Assembly: GCF_947489255.1 (NCBI RefSeq)
Contig: NZ_CANLCY010000003.1
Coordinates: forward strand, 558,001-622,000
Direction of reading: 5' to 3'
Source of the DNA: an uncultured Microbacterium sp.
Lineage (GTDB): Bacteria > Actinomycetota > Actinomycetes > Actinomycetales > Microbacteriaceae
Length of the DNA: 64,000 bases
A program made the translations under genes and the position numbers. A model generated the notes under the pieces. That model did no database searches. It saw only the letters and a list, made by a program, of their open reading frames with translations, and was not told the DNA's origin. Below, piece by piece: positions 18,670 through 28,608 of this stretch; the stretch's first letter is position 1; each line of letters opens with the position of its first letter.

Positions 18670-19179
18670 ATGAGACGACGCGCGATGGCCGCCTGCGCCA
18701 CGACGGTTCTGCTCGGCATCCTCGTCGGGTGCGCGACGACCCCGCCCGCGCAGCGCGCGCTCGGATACGGCTATCCGGGCACGTGTCTTCCCGACCAGCT
18801 CAGCTGGCCCACTGATTTCCTCGAGTCCCTCCCGGGGGAGTCGACGGGCACCGTCGTGGGTCTCCGACTCGAGTACCTCGACGAGAAGTGGGTCTGGCGC
18901 GTACGGAGCGTGACCGGGAACGATCCGACCCGCGGCGAGGAGGCCCTGCTCGATGTGCAGACGCTCGAGAAGCGCGCGTCGCAGGAGGTCGACCTCACCG
19001 ATGCCGAGCGGAAAGTCGGTGCGCCCTCCGCGTGGGTCGCGGCCCAGGAGTCCGGGGAGACATACCCGAGCCCCCTCATCATCGACATGCGGCGGGTCGT
19101 CGACGACGGGGCTCCCGCGTGGCAGGTCACGACGTGCAACACCGAGACGAACGCGCAGGCGGAAGTCATCGTCCGGTGA
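18670..19179 (+). CDS. Small putative lipoprotein, unknown function
   Basis: 169 residues. The N-terminal basic stretch, hydrophobic core and lipobox (TTVLLGILVGCATTPP, Cys at about 19) indicate export and lipid anchoring. The mature part is soluble with no recognised domain; it contains LRLEYLDEKWVWRVRSVTGNDPTRGEEALLDV, which is reminiscent of small PepSY-like actinobacterial lipoproteins, but I would not assign it. Codon use is like that of its neighbours, so it is probably a real gene. Confidence 0.65.
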   Translation: MRRRAMAACATTVLLGILVGCATTPPAQRALGYGYPGTCLPDQLSWPTDFLESLPGESTGTVVGLRLEYLDEKWVWRVRSVTGNDPTRGEEALLDVQTLEKRASQEVDLTDAERKVGAPSAWVAAQESGETYPSPLIIDMRRVVDDGAPAWQVTTCNTETNAQAEVIVR

Positions 19180-19246
19180 AAGCGGCGGGGGTGTTCGCGA
19201 TGTCCGCCACCCTCGTGCCTGGCGTGGGCCGATGGAACGAGGGTCG

Positions 19247-19860
19247 TCACGCGCACGGCCACGCAGCCCGGGCACAGCGGCATCCATGTCCCGAAAATGG
19301 TCGGTCCAGAGCCTGCCAACCCCCCACGAGTGGGACACGCACCGCCAGAAGTGGGACATGCCCACGCACACGGCCGCGCAGCCCGGGCACAGCGGCATCC
19401 ATGTCCCGAAAATGGTCGGTCCAGAACCTGCCAACCCCCCATAAGTGGGACACGCACCGCCAGAACTGGGACATGCCCACGCACACGGCCGCGCAGCCCG
19501 GGCACAGCGGCATCCATGTCCCGAAAATGGTCGGTCCAGAGCCTGCCACCCCCCCACCAGTGGGACACGCACCGCCAGAACTGGGACAAGGGGCGCGAAC
19601 ACCGGATGCCATGGACCCCGCGCGCGAGACGTGATCGCAGCCCGCACGCGGAAATGCCCCGGAACCGGCGCAGCCCGGGCACAGCGGCATCCATGTCCCG
19701 AAAATGGTCAGTCCAAAGCCTGACAACCCCCCCACAAGTGGGACACGCACCGCCAGAACTGGGACAAGGGTCCGCAACACCGGATGCTATGGACCCCGCG
19801 CGCGAGACGTGATCGCAGCCCGCACGCGGAAATGCCCCGGAACCGGCGCAGCCCACCGCT
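19247..19860. repeat. Higher-order tandem repeat array (115-bp and 177/178-bp units)
   Basis: The landmark GCAGCCCGGG begins at 19263, 19378, 19493 and 19670, and a broken fifth copy at 19848, so spacings are 115, 115, 177 and 178. Each unit has a conserved block (CATGTCCCGAAAATGGTC, then GTGGGACACGCACCGCCAG, then TGGGACA). The last two units carry an extra block of about 65 bp with ATGGACCCCGCGCGCGAGAC. Because 115 is not a multiple of three, open frames across the array shift phase in every unit, so it is unlikely to encode protein. TGTCCC and GGGACA copies within a unit are inverted and can pair. The remaining bases of the gap (19180-19246 and 19890-19952) show nothing else. Confidence 0.85.
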
Positions 19861-19877
19861 GCGGAGGTTCCGGGGCA
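19833..19877. repeat. Inverted repeat at the end of the array
   Basis: TGCCCCGGAACC (19833-19844) and GGTTCCGGGGCA (19866-19877) are perfect 12-bp arms around a 21-nt loop. The left arm also appears in the previous unit of the array. Confidence 0.6.
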
Positions 19878-19952
19878 CGATCCGTGCAGTGGGATGTCCG
19901 ACGGACGCCCCGGTGCACGCAAGGCGCCCCGAAGATCGAGGCGCACGCGCCG

Positions 19953-19988
19953 CGTCGCCCCGGGGCCGTGCGGCGGCCCGGGGCGACG
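19953..19988 (-). terminator. Hairpin terminator after araA
   Basis: CGTCGCCCCGGG (19953-19964) and CCCGGGGCGACG (19977-19988) form a perfect 12-bp GC stem with a 12-nt loop, four bases past the araA stop codon. There is no T-tract, as is common in high-GC actinobacteria. Confidence 0.7.
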
Positions 19989-19992
19989 GGTC

Positions 19993-21504
19993 TTACAGGC
20001 CCTGGGCCAGGCGGTAGTACGCCTGGTTCCAGCGCAGCTCGCTCTGGAAACCGCGGACCGTGGTGTCGTCGTCGATGACGACGAGCTCGGTCTTGGCGAT
20101 CTCGGCGAAGTCGCGGAACACCTCGATGCCCACGGCCGTCGTCATGACGGTGTGGTGGGCGGCACCGGCGGCGAGCCAGCAGCCGGCCGAGGTCGCGAAG
20201 TCGGGGGCGGGCTTCCACACAGCGCGGCCGACGGGGAGCTTCGGCAGGTCGGGGGCGTCGACGTTCTCGACGACGTTGGCCACGAGGCGGAAGCGGTCGC
20301 GCATGTCGCTCATCGCGACGACGAGCGCGGGGCCCGCGTCGGCGGTGAAGACCAGGCGCACCGGGTCGTCCTTGCCGCCGATGCCGAGCTCGTGGATCTC
20401 CAGGCGCGGCTTCTTCGTCGTGAGCGACGGCGACACCTCGAGCATGTGCGCGCCGAGGATGCGCTCGTTTCCGGGCACGAGGTCGTAGGTGTAGTCCTCC
20501 ATGAGCGAGGCGCCGCCGGGCAGGCCCGCACCCATCACGTTCGCGACGCGCACGAGGATCGCCGTCTTCCAGTCGCCCTCGGCGCCGAAGCCGTAGCCCT
20601 CGGCCATGAGGCGCTGCACCGCGAGACCGGGCAGCTGCTTCAGCGCACCGAGGTCTTCGAACGACGTGGTGAAGGCGCCGAAGCCGCCCTCCTCGAGGAA
20701 CGAGCGCAGGCCCAGCTCGATCGCCGCGCCGTCGCGCAGCGACTGGTGGCGCGCGCCGCCGGGAAGCAGCTCGGAGGCCACGTCGTAGCTGTCGACGTAT
20801 TCCTGCACGAGCGCGTCGATGTCGGCATCCGAGGCCTGCTCGACGGCCTCGACGAGCTCGTTGACGCCCCACGTGTTGACCTGCACGCCGAAACGCAGCT
20901 CGGCCTCGGTCTTGTCGCCCTCGGTGACGGCGACGAAGCGCATGTTGTCGCCGAAGCGCGCGAGCTTGAGGGTGCGGGCGGCGGTCCAGCCAGCGGCGGC
21001 GCGCTCCCAGTCCTCGATCTGCTGACGCACGGCCGGGTTCGACACGTGGCCGACGACCGTCTTGCGCGAGACGCCCAGGCGCGTCTGGATGTACCCGAAC
21101 TCGCGGTCGCCGTGGGCGGCCTGGTTGAGGTTCATGAAGTCGAAGTCGATGTCGTTCCACGGCAGCTCGACGTTGGCCTGCGTGTGCAGGTGCAGCAGCG
21201 GCTTCTGCAGGGCGTCGAGCCCCGCGATCCACATCTTCGCGGGGCTGAAGGTGTGCATCCACGCGATGACGCCGATGACGTCGTCGCGGCCGTTGATCTC
21301 CAGCGCCATGCGGCGGATGCTGTCGGAGTCCTTCAGCACGGGCTTCCAGACGACCTTCACCGGGAGGCCGTCGAGGCCCTCGACGACGGCCTGCGACTGC
21401 TCGGCGACCTGCTTCAGGGTCTCCTCGCCGTAGAGGTTCTGGCTGCCGGTGACGAACCAGACCTCGTAACCGTCGAGGTCGTTCTTGAGCTTCGTGCGGG
21501 TCAT
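19993..21504 (-). CDS. araA: L-arabinose isomerase
   Basis: 503 residues, the usual length. It converts L-arabinose to L-ribulose in the cytoplasm with Mn2+. The family start [26 protein letters not shown] is unmistakable, and the body contains [25 protein letters not shown] and FNLNQ-like [15 protein letters not shown]. Metal-binding Glu and His residues lie in [21 protein letters not shown] and MLEVSP. It is the last gene of araD-araB-araA, 20 bases after araB, and is followed by a strong hairpin. Confidence 0.97.
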   Translation of the reverse strand: MTRTKLKNDLDGYEVWFVTGSQNLYGEETLKQVAEQSQAVVEGLDGLPVKVVWKPVLKDSDSIRRMALEINGRDDVIGVIAWMHTFSPAKMWIAGLDALQKPLLHLHTQANVELPWNDIDFDFMNLNQAAHGDREFGYIQTRLGVSRKTVVGHVSNPAVRQQIEDWERAAAGWTAARTLKLARFGDNMRFVAVTEGDKTEAELRFGVQVNTWGVNELVEAVEQASDADIDALVQEYVDSYDVASELLPGGARHQSLRDGAAIELGLRSFLEEGGFGAFTTSFEDLGALKQLPGLAVQRLMAEGYGFGAEGDWKTAILVRVANVMGAGLPGGASLMEDYTYDLVPGNERILGAHMLEVSPSLTTKKPRLEIHELGIGGKDDPVRLVFTADAGPALVVAMSDMRDRFRLVANVVENVDAPDLPKLPVGRAVWKPAPDFATSAGCWLAAGAAHHTVMTTAVGIEVFRDFAEIAKTELVVIDDDTTVRGFQSELRWNQAYYRLAQGL

Positions 21505-21524
21505 GACTGTTCCTTTTCGCGTGT

Positions 21525-23096
21525 TCAGAGGGATGCCACGGCGGCGGCCTCGACGGCGAGGCCTGCGCGGTAGCGGTCGAGGTAGGCCGAGAATCCGGCG
21601 ACGTCCGCCGGGTCGGGGTCGACGGTGGTGATGGGCGCGTCGGCGAAGACGACCTCGGCGAGGTAGGTGTCGAGGTCGCGGCCGGCGCCGTCGGCGACGT
21701 AGGCCGCGAGCACGGCCATGCCCCACGCGCCGCCCTCGGACGCCGTCTCGGCAACCGCGACGGGAGCGTCGAGCGCCGCCGCGAGGAAGCGCTGGGCGAC
21801 CCCGGCGGTGCGGAACATGCCGCCGTGGGCGTACATCTTCTCGAGCGCCACTCCCTCGCCGTGCAGCACGTCCATCCCGAGGGCGAGCGTGCCGAACACG
21901 CCGTACACCTGCGCGCGCATGAAGTTCGGCAGCGTCAGGCGGCTGTCGGGCGTGCGGACCACGAGCGGGCGGCCCTCCTCCAGCCCCGCGATGGGCTCGC
22001 CGGCGAGGTGGTTGTAGGCCAGCAGTCCACCGGCGTCGGCCTCGCCCTCGAGCGCGGCCGAGAAGAGCGCCGCGTACGTGGCATCCGGGGTCGCGGGGGT
22101 ACCGGCCGCGACGGAGAACGCGGTGAACATGTTCGCCCACGCGGCCAGCTCGCTCGCGCCGTTGTTGCAGTGCACCATCGCGACCGCGTCACCCACGGGC
22201 GTCGTGACGAGGTCGAGCTCGTGGTGCACCTGCGACAGCGGACGCTCGAGCACGACCATCGCGAAGATGCTCGTGCCGGCGCTGACGTTGCCGGTGCGCG
22301 GAGCGACGGCTCCGGTGGCGACCATGCCCGTTCCGGCGTCGCCCTCGGGCGGGGCGAACGGGATGCCGGGCTGCAGCGTTCCGCTCGGGTCGAGCAGCGC
22401 CGCGCCCGCAGCGGTGAGGCTGCCCGCGTCGGCGCCCGCCACGAGCACGCGCGGCAGGAGGTCGGTCAGGGCGGGGACGCGTCCGGCGGCGAGGGCGTCG
22501 TAGCGGGACACGAGCTCGGCGTCGTAGTCACGCGTCGCGGAGTCGATCGGGAACATGCCCGAGGCGTCGCCCACGCCGAGCACCTTCTCGCCCGTGAGCT
22601 TCTCGTGCACGTAACCGGCGAGGGTCGTGAGGAAGCGGATCTCGGGCACGTGGGGCTCGGCGTCCACGACCGCCTGGTGCAGGTGGGCGATCGACCAGCG
22701 GAGCGGAATGTTCACGCCCAGGAGTTCCGTGAGCTCCGCCGCGGCGACACCGGTGTTCGTGTTGCGCCACGTGCGGAAGGGGGCGAGCAGCTCGCCCTCG
22801 GCGTCGAACGCGAGGTAGCCGTGCATCATGGCCGAGACGCCCATCGCCGCGTAGCGCACGGGGGTGACGCCGTGGCGCTGCCGAGCGTCGGCGACCAGCT
22901 CGGCGTAGGCGGCCTGCAGGCCCGACCACACGGCATCCAGCGAATAGGTCCACAGCTTGTCGGCGTAGACGTTCTCCCACTCGTGGGAGCCGACCGCGAG
23001 CACTTCGGCGTCGGGGCCGATGAGGCACGCTTTGATGCGAGTCGAACCGAGTTCGATGCCGAGCGAAGCGCGGCCTTCGGTGATGAGGGCATTCAT
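21525..23096 (-). CDS. araB: L-ribulokinase (FGGY carbohydrate kinase)
   Basis: 523 residues. The FGGY N-terminal phosphate motif is [16 protein letters not shown]. The second domain contains [22 protein letters not shown] and the adenosine motif [22 protein letters not shown]. It phosphorylates L-ribulose to L-ribulose-5-phosphate. This is the atypical actinobacterial ribulokinase subgroup rather than the E. coli type, and the assignment rests on its position between araD and araA. It overlaps the araD stop by four bases (ATGA). Confidence 0.9.
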   Translation of the reverse strand: MNALITEGRASLGIELGSTRIKACLIGPDAEVLAVGSHEWENVYADKLWTYSLDAVWSGLQAAYAELVADARQRHGVTPVRYAAMGVSAMMHGYLAFDAEGELLAPFRTWRNTNTGVAAAELTELLGVNIPLRWSIAHLHQAVVDAEPHVPEIRFLTTLAGYVHEKLTGEKVLGVGDASGMFPIDSATRDYDAELVSRYDALAAGRVPALTDLLPRVLVAGADAGSLTAAGAALLDPSGTLQPGIPFAPPEGDAGTGMVATGAVAPRTGNVSAGTSIFAMVVLERPLSQVHHELDLVTTPVGDAVAMVHCNNGASELAAWANMFTAFSVAAGTPATPDATYAALFSAALEGEADAGGLLAYNHLAGEPIAGLEEGRPLVVRTPDSRLTLPNFMRAQVYGVFGTLALGMDVLHGEGVALEKMYAHGGMFRTAGVAQRFLAAALDAPVAVAETASEGGAWGMAVLAAYVADGAGRDLDTYLAEVVFADAPITTVDPDPADVAGFSAYLDRYRAGLAVEAAAVASL

Positions 23097-23809
23097 CGGC
23101 GGTCGTCCGTGCTCTGTCCGTAGACGTTCTGGTAGCGGTTGTAGAGGGCGTCGATCTTGTCCTGCGGGATCGGGACGAGGGGCCCGGCCTCGCGGGCGTA
23201 GTGCACGGTGCGCGCCGCGTCTTCGCACATGACGGCGGCCTTGACGGCGTCTTTCGCGCTGACGCCGATGGTGAACGGACCGTGGTTCTGCATGAGCACC
23301 GCGCGGCTGCGGTGTCCGCTCAGGGTCTCGACGATGCCGCGACCGATCGAGTCGTCGCCGATGATCGCGAAGGGGCCGACCGGGATGGGCCCACCGAACT
23401 CGTCGGCCATGCCGGTGATGACGCACGGGATCTCCTCGCCGCGTGCCGCCCAGGCCACGGCGAAGGTCGAGTGCGTGTGGACGACGCCGCCGACCTCGGG
23501 CATGTTGCGGTAGACGTACGCGTGCGCGGCGGTGTCGCTCGAGGGGCTGCGCTCGGAGCCGGGGGCACCCGGGATGGCGTTGCCGTCGAGGTCGCAGAGG
23601 ATCATGTTCTCGGGCGCCAGGTCGTCGTAGGAGACACCCGAGGGCTTGATGACGAACAGGTCGGCGCCGGGGACGCGGCCCGAGACGTTGCCTCCGGTCC
23701 AGATGACGAGGTTGTAGCGCACGAGCTCGGCGTGCAGTCGCGCGACGTCGGCGCGGACGGCGTCGATGGCCTCCTGCACCTCGGGCGCGAACGTGGCGGC
23801 ATCGGACAC
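23093..23809 (-). CDS. araD: L-ribulose-5-phosphate 4-epimerase
   Basis: 238 residues from the GTG at 23809 (VSDAATFAPEVQEAI). It is a class II aldolase-fold enzyme that epimerises L-ribulose-5-P to D-xylulose-5-P with a zinc ion. Signatures are IWTGGNVSGR, VIKPSGVSYDDL, the zinc histidines in VVHTHSTFAVAWAA (HTHS) and the third His in LMQNHGPFTIG. It is the first gene of the arabinose operon; a perfect 18-bp palindrome lies 52 bases upstream. Confidence 0.95.
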   Translation of the reverse strand: MSDAATFAPEVQEAIDAVRADVARLHAELVRYNLVIWTGGNVSGRVPGADLFVIKPSGVSYDDLAPENMILCDLDGNAIPGAPGSERSPSSDTAAHAYVYRNMPEVGGVVHTHSTFAVAWAARGEEIPCVITGMADEFGGPIPVGPFAIIGDDSIGRGIVETLSGHRSRAVLMQNHGPFTIGVSAKDAVKAAVMCEDAARTVHYAREAGPLVPIPQDKIDALYNRYQNVYGQSTDDRR

Positions 23810-23860
23810 GCGGGTCTCCTTCGACGGGGTTCGAGTGGTCGGGCGCGAGGCGCCCGTGTT

Positions 23861-23878
23861 GATGTTACCGGTAACATC
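23861..23878. promoter_or_regulatory. LacI-type operator of the arabinose operon
   Basis: GATGTTACCGGTAACATC is a perfect 18-bp palindrome centred on CG, 52 bases upstream of araD. It is the probable target of the LacI regulator encoded just upstream (24049-25017). Confidence 0.75.
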
Positions 23879-24048
23879 GCGTCGGCGCGAGCGCCGGTCT
23901 GGGCCGAAGCGCACCGATGTGCCGAGACCGCGGGAGGCGTCGCGCGAACGCGCGGTCTCGACGATCGCATGCTGTCTCGTCGAAGAGAACGGCCTCCAGC
24001 CGCCGTGTCGCGCTGATCCTCGGGCCGCCCGCGCATGCCGCTCGCGCG

Positions 24049-25017
24049 CTAACGCGGCGGAGCGGTCGAGGCGCGCGCGACGAGCACCGGGGGCGCAGGC
24101 GCGTCAGCATCGTCTCCGAGCACGGCGGCGACCGCGTACGCGGCCTCCCCCTCGACGTCGAGGCGCACCGAGGTCAGGGCCGGCGTGTAGAAAGCGGCAT
24201 CCGGGTTGTCGTCGAAACCGGCGACCGAGACGTCCGCCGGGACGGTCAGACCGCGAGCGGCGAGCCCCGCCACGAGCCCGAGGGCCATCTGGTCGTTCGC
24301 GACAGCGACGGCGGTGGCCCCCGCCCGCACACGTTCGGCGACGACCTCGGCGAGCGCGGAGCCCGAAGCGGCACTCCAGTCCCCCTCGACGCGGTCGACG
24401 AGGCTCAGCCCCCGGCGGGCGACGGCGTCGGCCACGCCCGCGGTGCGCGCGAGGGCTTCGCGCCAGTCCGCCGGTCCGGAGACCTCGACGAGGCGCCGAT
24501 GTCCGAGGTCGGCGAGATGGTCCACGACGAGGGCGGCCGCATCGCGCTGGCGGATCCCGGACTCGCCGTACAACGGCACGAGCGGCACGTCGTACCCCTC
24601 GAGGGGCGTCACCCCGTGCGCGGCGACGAGCACGATCCCGTCGACCCCCTGGTCGAGCAGGTGGCGCACGGCCGCGTCGATGTCGGCGGGGTCGTCCGAA
24701 TCGGTGTACGCGGTCGAGATCCATCGCCCGCGCGCTCGAGCCGCCCGCTCGAGCGCCGCGATCCCCGCCGACGGACCGTGCAGGACGGCATCGGATGCCA
24801 CGACGCCCACGGTGCGCGTGAGGCTCGTGCCGAGGGCGCGGGCGGCGTTGTTGACGCGATAGTCGAGGGAGGCGACCGCCGCGAGCACGCGCTCACGGGT
24901 CGCGTCGCGGATGCCCGGATAGTCGTTCAGCACCCGCGAGACGGTCTGCGTCGACACCCCCGCGGCGGCGGCGACCTCGCGCACGCCGATGCGCTTGGTC
25001 CCGATCTCGCCGCTCAT
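24049..25017 (-). CDS. LacI family regulator, probable AraR
   Basis: 322 residues. The LacI helix-turn-helix is at about 10-60 (IGVREVAAAAGVSTQTVSRVLNDYPGIRDATRERVLAA) and the sensor domain follows (TVGVVASDAVLHGPSAGIAAL; HRRLVEVSGPADWREAL). It sits immediately upstream of araD-araB-araA in the same orientation, so it most likely represses that operon until L-arabinose or a related sugar binds. The ATG at 25017 gives a normal N-terminus. The 386-bp gap upstream of it (25018-25403) shows no gene or clear repeat. Confidence 0.85.
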   Translation of the reverse strand: MSGEIGTKRIGVREVAAAAGVSTQTVSRVLNDYPGIRDATRERVLAAVASLDYRVNNAARALGTSLTRTVGVVASDAVLHGPSAGIAALERAARARGRWISTAYTDSDDPADIDAAVRHLLDQGVDGIVLVAAHGVTPLEGYDVPLVPLYGESGIRQRDAAALVVDHLADLGHRRLVEVSGPADWREALARTAGVADAVARRGLSLVDRVEGDWSAASGSALAEVVAERVRAGATAVAVANDQMALGLVAGLAARGLTVPADVSVAGFDDNPDAAFYTPALTSVRLDVEGEAAYAVAAVLGDDADAPAPPVLVARASTAPPR

Positions 25018-25403
25018 GGTGACTCACAGTAGTGGCGCGCGACGCCGTGGTCGGCCTCGGCGGCTCGCGGAAGGATCTGTCGGCGCACGGCCCGTCGCCG
25101 GCGTCCGGCGCACGCATCCCGCCCGCGCGACCCCGCGGCGTCCTCGACCGGGAACGGCGGCAGCCCGGTCGGCCGGACGTCCCGGCACCGAGCCACGCTC
25201 ATCTATGGGAGCGCTCACGCGAAGAACCCGCCGACGCCCCCCTTACAAGGCGTCGACGGGTCCGGTATCACTCTGGCGTATTCGGAGCGCCCGATTCCAC
25301 TCCGGCGGCGGGGTTCCACCGCGTGTCGCCCCGAAACGGCGCGGATGAGCTCCCGAACACCGGAGACGGGACGCTCCTCACCCCGCCGCCCGGGACGGGG
25401 CGC

Positions 25404-26798
25404 TCAGCTCTCGGCCGCGCGAAGCGCCGCGATCACGTCGTACCGCGCGCGGATCTCGGGCCGGTGATCGGGCTCGACGGCCCGGGTCGTGGCCACCGTC
25501 CACTCGACGGGACCGTTCGCCAGCACCCCCGCGGCCTGACGGGCGGCGCCGAGCGCGACGTACTCGCCCGCGGACGGCACCACGATCTCGGCGTCGAACA
25601 CCTGCGCGGCGATCCGCGCGACGCCCTCGTTCGCGGCGGCCCCGCCGATCAGCAGGATGCGCCGCACCTCGACGCCCTGCGCCTGGATCGCCTCGAGCCC
25701 CACGGCGAGCCCGCCCAGCATGCCCTCGATCGCGGCGCGCGCGAAGTTCGCACGGGTCGTGGATGCCAGAGTCAGCCCCGTCAGCGACGCCTGGGCGTGC
25801 GGCAGATTCGGCGTGCGCTCCCCCTCGAACCACGGCACCAGCACGACGCCACCCGCGCCGGGCTCGGCCTCGAGGGCGAGGGCGCCGAGCTCGTCGTGCG
25901 ACACACCGAGCAGGCCCGCGAAGGCGTCGAGCACGCGGGCGGCGTTGAGGGTCGCGACCAGCGGCAGGAACTTCCCGGTCGCGTCGGCGAAGCCGGCCAC
26001 CGTGCCGGTGGTGTCGCGGCTCGGGGCGTCGGAGACGGCGAAGACCGTGCCCGAGGTGCCGAGCGACACCACGACATCGCCCACCCCCGCGCCGAGGCCG
26101 AGGGCCGCGCCGGCGTTGTCGCCGGCACCGGGTCCGATGAGCGCCCCGCCCGGCAGCGTCCCGGCGCTCTCCCACGGCCCGAGCACGCGCGGGCGCACCG
26201 CGTCGTGGCCGAGCGCGCGGACGAACAGGTCGACGTCGTAGCCGTCGACGCCCCAGTAGGCGGTACCCGAGGCGTCGGAACGATCCGTGACCAGCTCCTC
26301 GAGCACCGCGTTGCCCGGACCGAACCCGCGCAGGCGCCAGGTGAGCCAGTCATGCGGCAGCGCGACGGCGGCGACGCGCGCGGCGTTCTCCGGCTCGGCA
26401 TCCCGCAGCCAACGCAGCTTCGTTCCGGTGAACGACGCGACCGGCACGGCGCCCGTGCGCTCGGCGAACTCGGCGGCGCCGACCTCGTCGATGAGGTCGC
26501 GCGCAGCCTGCGCCGAGCGCGTGTCGTTCCACAGCAGCGCGTCGCGGATGACAGCGCCATCGGCATCCAGCACGACCATGCCGTGCTGCTGTCCGGCGAT
26601 CGAGACCGCTGCCACGTCGTCGAGGCCTCCGGCCTGGGCGATGGCATCCTGCAGCGCCGTCCACCACGCCTCGGGGTCGACCGAGGTGCCGGCGGGGTGC
26701 GAGGCGCGTCCCTCGCGCACCACCCGTCCGGTCTCGGCGTCGACCACGACGACCTTGCACGACTGCGTCGACGAATCGACTCCCATGACGAGCGCCAT
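25404..26798 (-). CDS. xylB: D-xylulose kinase
   Basis: 464 residues of the FGGY family. Signatures are [24 protein letters not shown], then [28 protein letters not shown] (sugar-binding), DWLTWRLRG and the C-terminal [22 protein letters not shown]. It phosphorylates D-xylulose to xylulose-5-P. It is transcribed in the same direction as xylA but separated by 265 bp with a terminator-like hairpin and another inverted repeat, so it may have its own promoter. Confidence 0.95.
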   Translation of the reverse strand: MALVMGVDSSTQSCKVVVVDAETGRVVREGRASHPAGTSVDPEAWWTALQDAIAQAGGLDDVAAVSIAGQQHGMVVLDADGAVIRDALLWNDTRSAQAARDLIDEVGAAEFAERTGAVPVASFTGTKLRWLRDAEPENAARVAAVALPHDWLTWRLRGFGPGNAVLEELVTDRSDASGTAYWGVDGYDVDLFVRALGHDAVRPRVLGPWESAGTLPGGALIGPGAGDNAGAALGLGAGVGDVVVSLGTSGTVFAVSDAPSRDTTGTVAGFADATGKFLPLVATLNAARVLDAFAGLLGVSHDELGALALEAEPGAGGVVLVPWFEGERTPNLPHAQASLTGLTLASTTRANFARAAIEGMLGGLAVGLEAIQAQGVEVRRILLIGGAAANEGVARIAAQVFDAEIVVPSAGEYVALGAARQAAGVLANGPVEWTVATTRAVEPDHRPEIRARYDVIAALRAAES

Positions 26799-26872
26799 GC
26801 TCTGCCCTTCTCTCCGCCGCGCCGCCAGTGGCGCGGCCCGTGTTCCGCACGGAGGCCCATGCCTCCCGTGGT

Positions 26873-26934
26873 GTCGAGTGTCCAGGAAACGCCGCGAGAG
26901 CGGGCCCCGTCACGGCGTGTCTTGGACTCTCGAC
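26873..26934. repeat. Inverted repeat with GTCGAGTGTCCAGGA element
   Basis: Arms at 26873-26894 (GTCGAGTGTCCAGGAAACGC then CG) and 26913-26934 (its complement with a few changes) face each other around 18 nt, between xylA and xylB. The same element recurs at 30035-30092. Confidence 0.55.
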
Positions 26935-27027
26935 GAGCGGGATGCCGCGGGCCCCGAGCCCCAGCCCGCCGCCCGTCGAGTGTCCGCGCGGGAGGAGGCG
27001 CCGGCGAAGCGCGGCCTCGACCCGGAA

Positions 27028-27055
27028 GGGCCCGGATGCCGTGGCATCCGGGCCC
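27028..27055 (-). terminator. Hairpin after xylA built from GGATGCC/GGCATCC
   Basis: GGGCCCGGATGCC (27028-27040) and GGCATCCGGGCCC (27043-27055) are perfect 13-bp arms separated by GT. It lies nine bases beyond the xylA stop. Confidence 0.7.
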
Positions 27056-27063
27056 GGGACGAC

Positions 27064-28251
27064 TCAGCGTGCGCCGAGCAGGTGCTCGGTCGCGAGCTGC
27101 TGCAGACGGACGAAGCCGAAGCCCTTGCCGCCGAGGTACACGTCGGTGTCGAAGTCCTCGTAGGCCGAGCGGTCGGCGAGGAGGTCGTCGTACGACTCGC
27201 CCTCGTTGAGCGTCGGCTGGGCGAGCTCGGCGACCTTCGCGGCCTCCAGGGCCTCCTGCACCTCGGGGTCGGCGCGGAAGGCCGCGGCGCGCTCCTTGAG
27301 CAGCAGGTAGGTGTTCATGTTGGCCGAAACCGAGTCCCAGACACCCGACTCGTCCTCGGTGCGCGAGGGCTTGTAGTCGAAGTGGCGCGGACCGTCGTAG
27401 GCGGGGACCCCGCCGGGGCCGCCGTTCTCGAGCAGGTCGACGAGGGCGAAGGCGTTGTGCAGGTCGCCGTGACCGAAGACGAGGTCCTGGTCGTACTTGA
27501 TGCCGCGCTGGCCGTTGAGGTCGATGTGGAAGAGCTTGCCGTGGTACAGCGCCTGGGCGATGCCCGCGGCGAAGTTCAGCCCGGCCATCTGCTCGTGGCC
27601 CACCTCGGGGTTCAGGCCCACGAGCTCGGGGCGCTCGAGCGAGTCGATGAACGCGATCGCGTGACCGAGGGTGGGCAGCAGGATGTCGCCGCGGGGCTCG
27701 TTGGGCTTGGGTTCGATCGCGAAGCGGATGTCGTAGCCCTTGTCGGTGACGTAGTCGCCGAGGAGGTTGACGGCCTCGCGGTAGCGCTCGAGCGCCTGAC
27801 GGACGTCCTTCGCGGAGTCGTACTCGGCGCCCTCGCGGCCTCCCCACATGACGAACGTCTGCGCGCCGAGCTCGGCGGCGAGGTCGAGGTTGCGCAGCAC
27901 CTTGCGCAGCGCGAAGCGACGCACCTGACGGTCGTTCGAGGTGAACCCGCCGTCCTTGAAGACGGGGGCCGAGAAGAGGTTCGTGGTCACCATCGGCGTG
28001 ACGATGCCGGTGTCCTTCATCGCGCCCTTGAGGCGGTCGATCTGCGTCTGGCGCTCGGCGTCGGTCGAGCCGAAGGCGAAGAGGTCGTCGTCGTGGAAGG
28101 TCAGGCCGTAGGCGCCGAGCTCGGCGAGCTTCTCGACGACGTGCACGACGTCGAGGGGCTCGCGCGTCGGGCCGCCGAAGGGGTCGGTGCCGTTGTAACC
28201 GACGGTCCAGAGTCCGAACGAGAACTTGTCATCGCGGGTGGGGGTGGGCAT
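27064..28251 (-). CDS. xylA: Xylose isomerase
   Basis: 395 residues, close to the 387-390 of characterised actinobacterial class I enzymes. It interconverts D-xylose/D-xylulose (and glucose/fructose) with two divalent metals. Diagnostic pieces are [32 protein letters not shown] (catalytic His), [30 protein letters not shown] (metal Glu and Lys), [14 protein letters not shown] and [16 protein letters not shown]. The ATG at 28251 has the ribosome site AAGGAGC. A possible ROK/XylR site lies upstream. Confidence 0.97.
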   Translation of the reverse strand: MPTPTRDDKFSFGLWTVGYNGTDPFGGPTREPLDVVHVVEKLAELGAYGLTFHDDDLFAFGSTDAERQTQIDRLKGAMKDTGIVTPMVTTNLFSAPVFKDGGFTSNDRQVRRFALRKVLRNLDLAAELGAQTFVMWGGREGAEYDSAKDVRQALERYREAVNLLGDYVTDKGYDIRFAIEPKPNEPRGDILLPTLGHAIAFIDSLERPELVGLNPEVGHEQMAGLNFAAGIAQALYHGKLFHIDLNGQRGIKYDQDLVFGHGDLHNAFALVDLLENGGPGGVPAYDGPRHFDYKPSRTEDESGVWDSVSANMNTYLLLKERAAAFRADPEVQEALEAAKVAELAQPTLNEGESYDDLLADRSAYEDFDTDVYLGGKGFGFVRLQQLATEHLLGAR

Positions 28252-28301
28252 TCCTGCTCCTTCGCATGAAAACGCACGAGTGCGCAGTGACGCACGGCGG
28301 G

Positions 28302-28322
28302 TTTGTTGGTTCTCGCAACATA
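28302..28322. promoter_or_regulatory. Possible XylR (ROK) operator upstream of xylA
   Basis: TTTGTTG (28302-28308) and CAACATA (28316-28322) form an inverted repeat with one mismatch. TTTGTT...AACAAA-like sites are typical for ROK xylose repressors. It is 51 bases upstream of the xylA start. Confidence 0.4.
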
Positions 28323-28369
28323 TACCCCGGATGCCGCGGCGTCCAGCCCCCTCGTGACGGGCATCTGGC

Positions 28370-28385
28370 ATATAATCGTCTATAT
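28370..28385 (+). promoter_or_regulatory. vapBC promoter and autoregulatory site
   Basis: A consensus -10 hexamer TATAAT lies at 28371-28376. ATATA (28370-28374) and TATAT (28381-28385) form an inverted repeat that would overlap the promoter, as expected for a VapBC autorepression site. No good -35 is visible. Confidence 0.45.
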
Positions 28386-28401
28386 AACGAAGGGAGCCCT
28401 C

Positions 28402-28608
28402 ATGGCCCTCACCAGCGTCGACCTCGATCCGCGCCTCATCGAACGCGCTCGCATCCTCACCGGAGAGCCGTCCAACCGCGCGGTTCTCGACCTCGCCCTT
28501 CGCCGACTCATCGCGTCCAAGCAGAAAGACGCGATGATCGCCGGGATCGCGGGACTCACCGATCTCGAAGAGCACCTCGATTCACCCGTGGTGGCCCCGA
28601 CGTCGTGA
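28402..28608 (+). CDS. VapB-type antitoxin
   Basis: 68 residues. The sequence [39 protein letters not shown] matches the ribbon-helix-helix DNA-binding N-terminus of the type II antitoxin VapB family, and the acidic tail ([12 protein letters not shown]) would wrap the toxin. The start is the ATG after GAAGGGAG. Its stop overlaps the toxin GTG by four bases. It neutralises VapC and represses the operon. Confidence 0.85.
   Translation: MALTSVDLDPRLIERARILTGEPSNRAVLDLALRRLIASKQKDAMIAGIAGLTDLEEHLDSPVVAPTS

Noticed and set aside
19247..19860. Possible CRISPR array or repeat protein in the tandem region
   Set aside because: The units are 115-178 bp and directly adjoining with no unique spacers, and no cas genes are present. 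The 115-bp period shifts frame, so a repeat protein is unlikely.
18771..19946. Minus-strand open frame with repeated FGTWMPLCPGC and WRCVSH pieces
   Set aside because: These repeated peptides come from translating the tandem DNA units and change frame between units. There is no start with a ribosome site.
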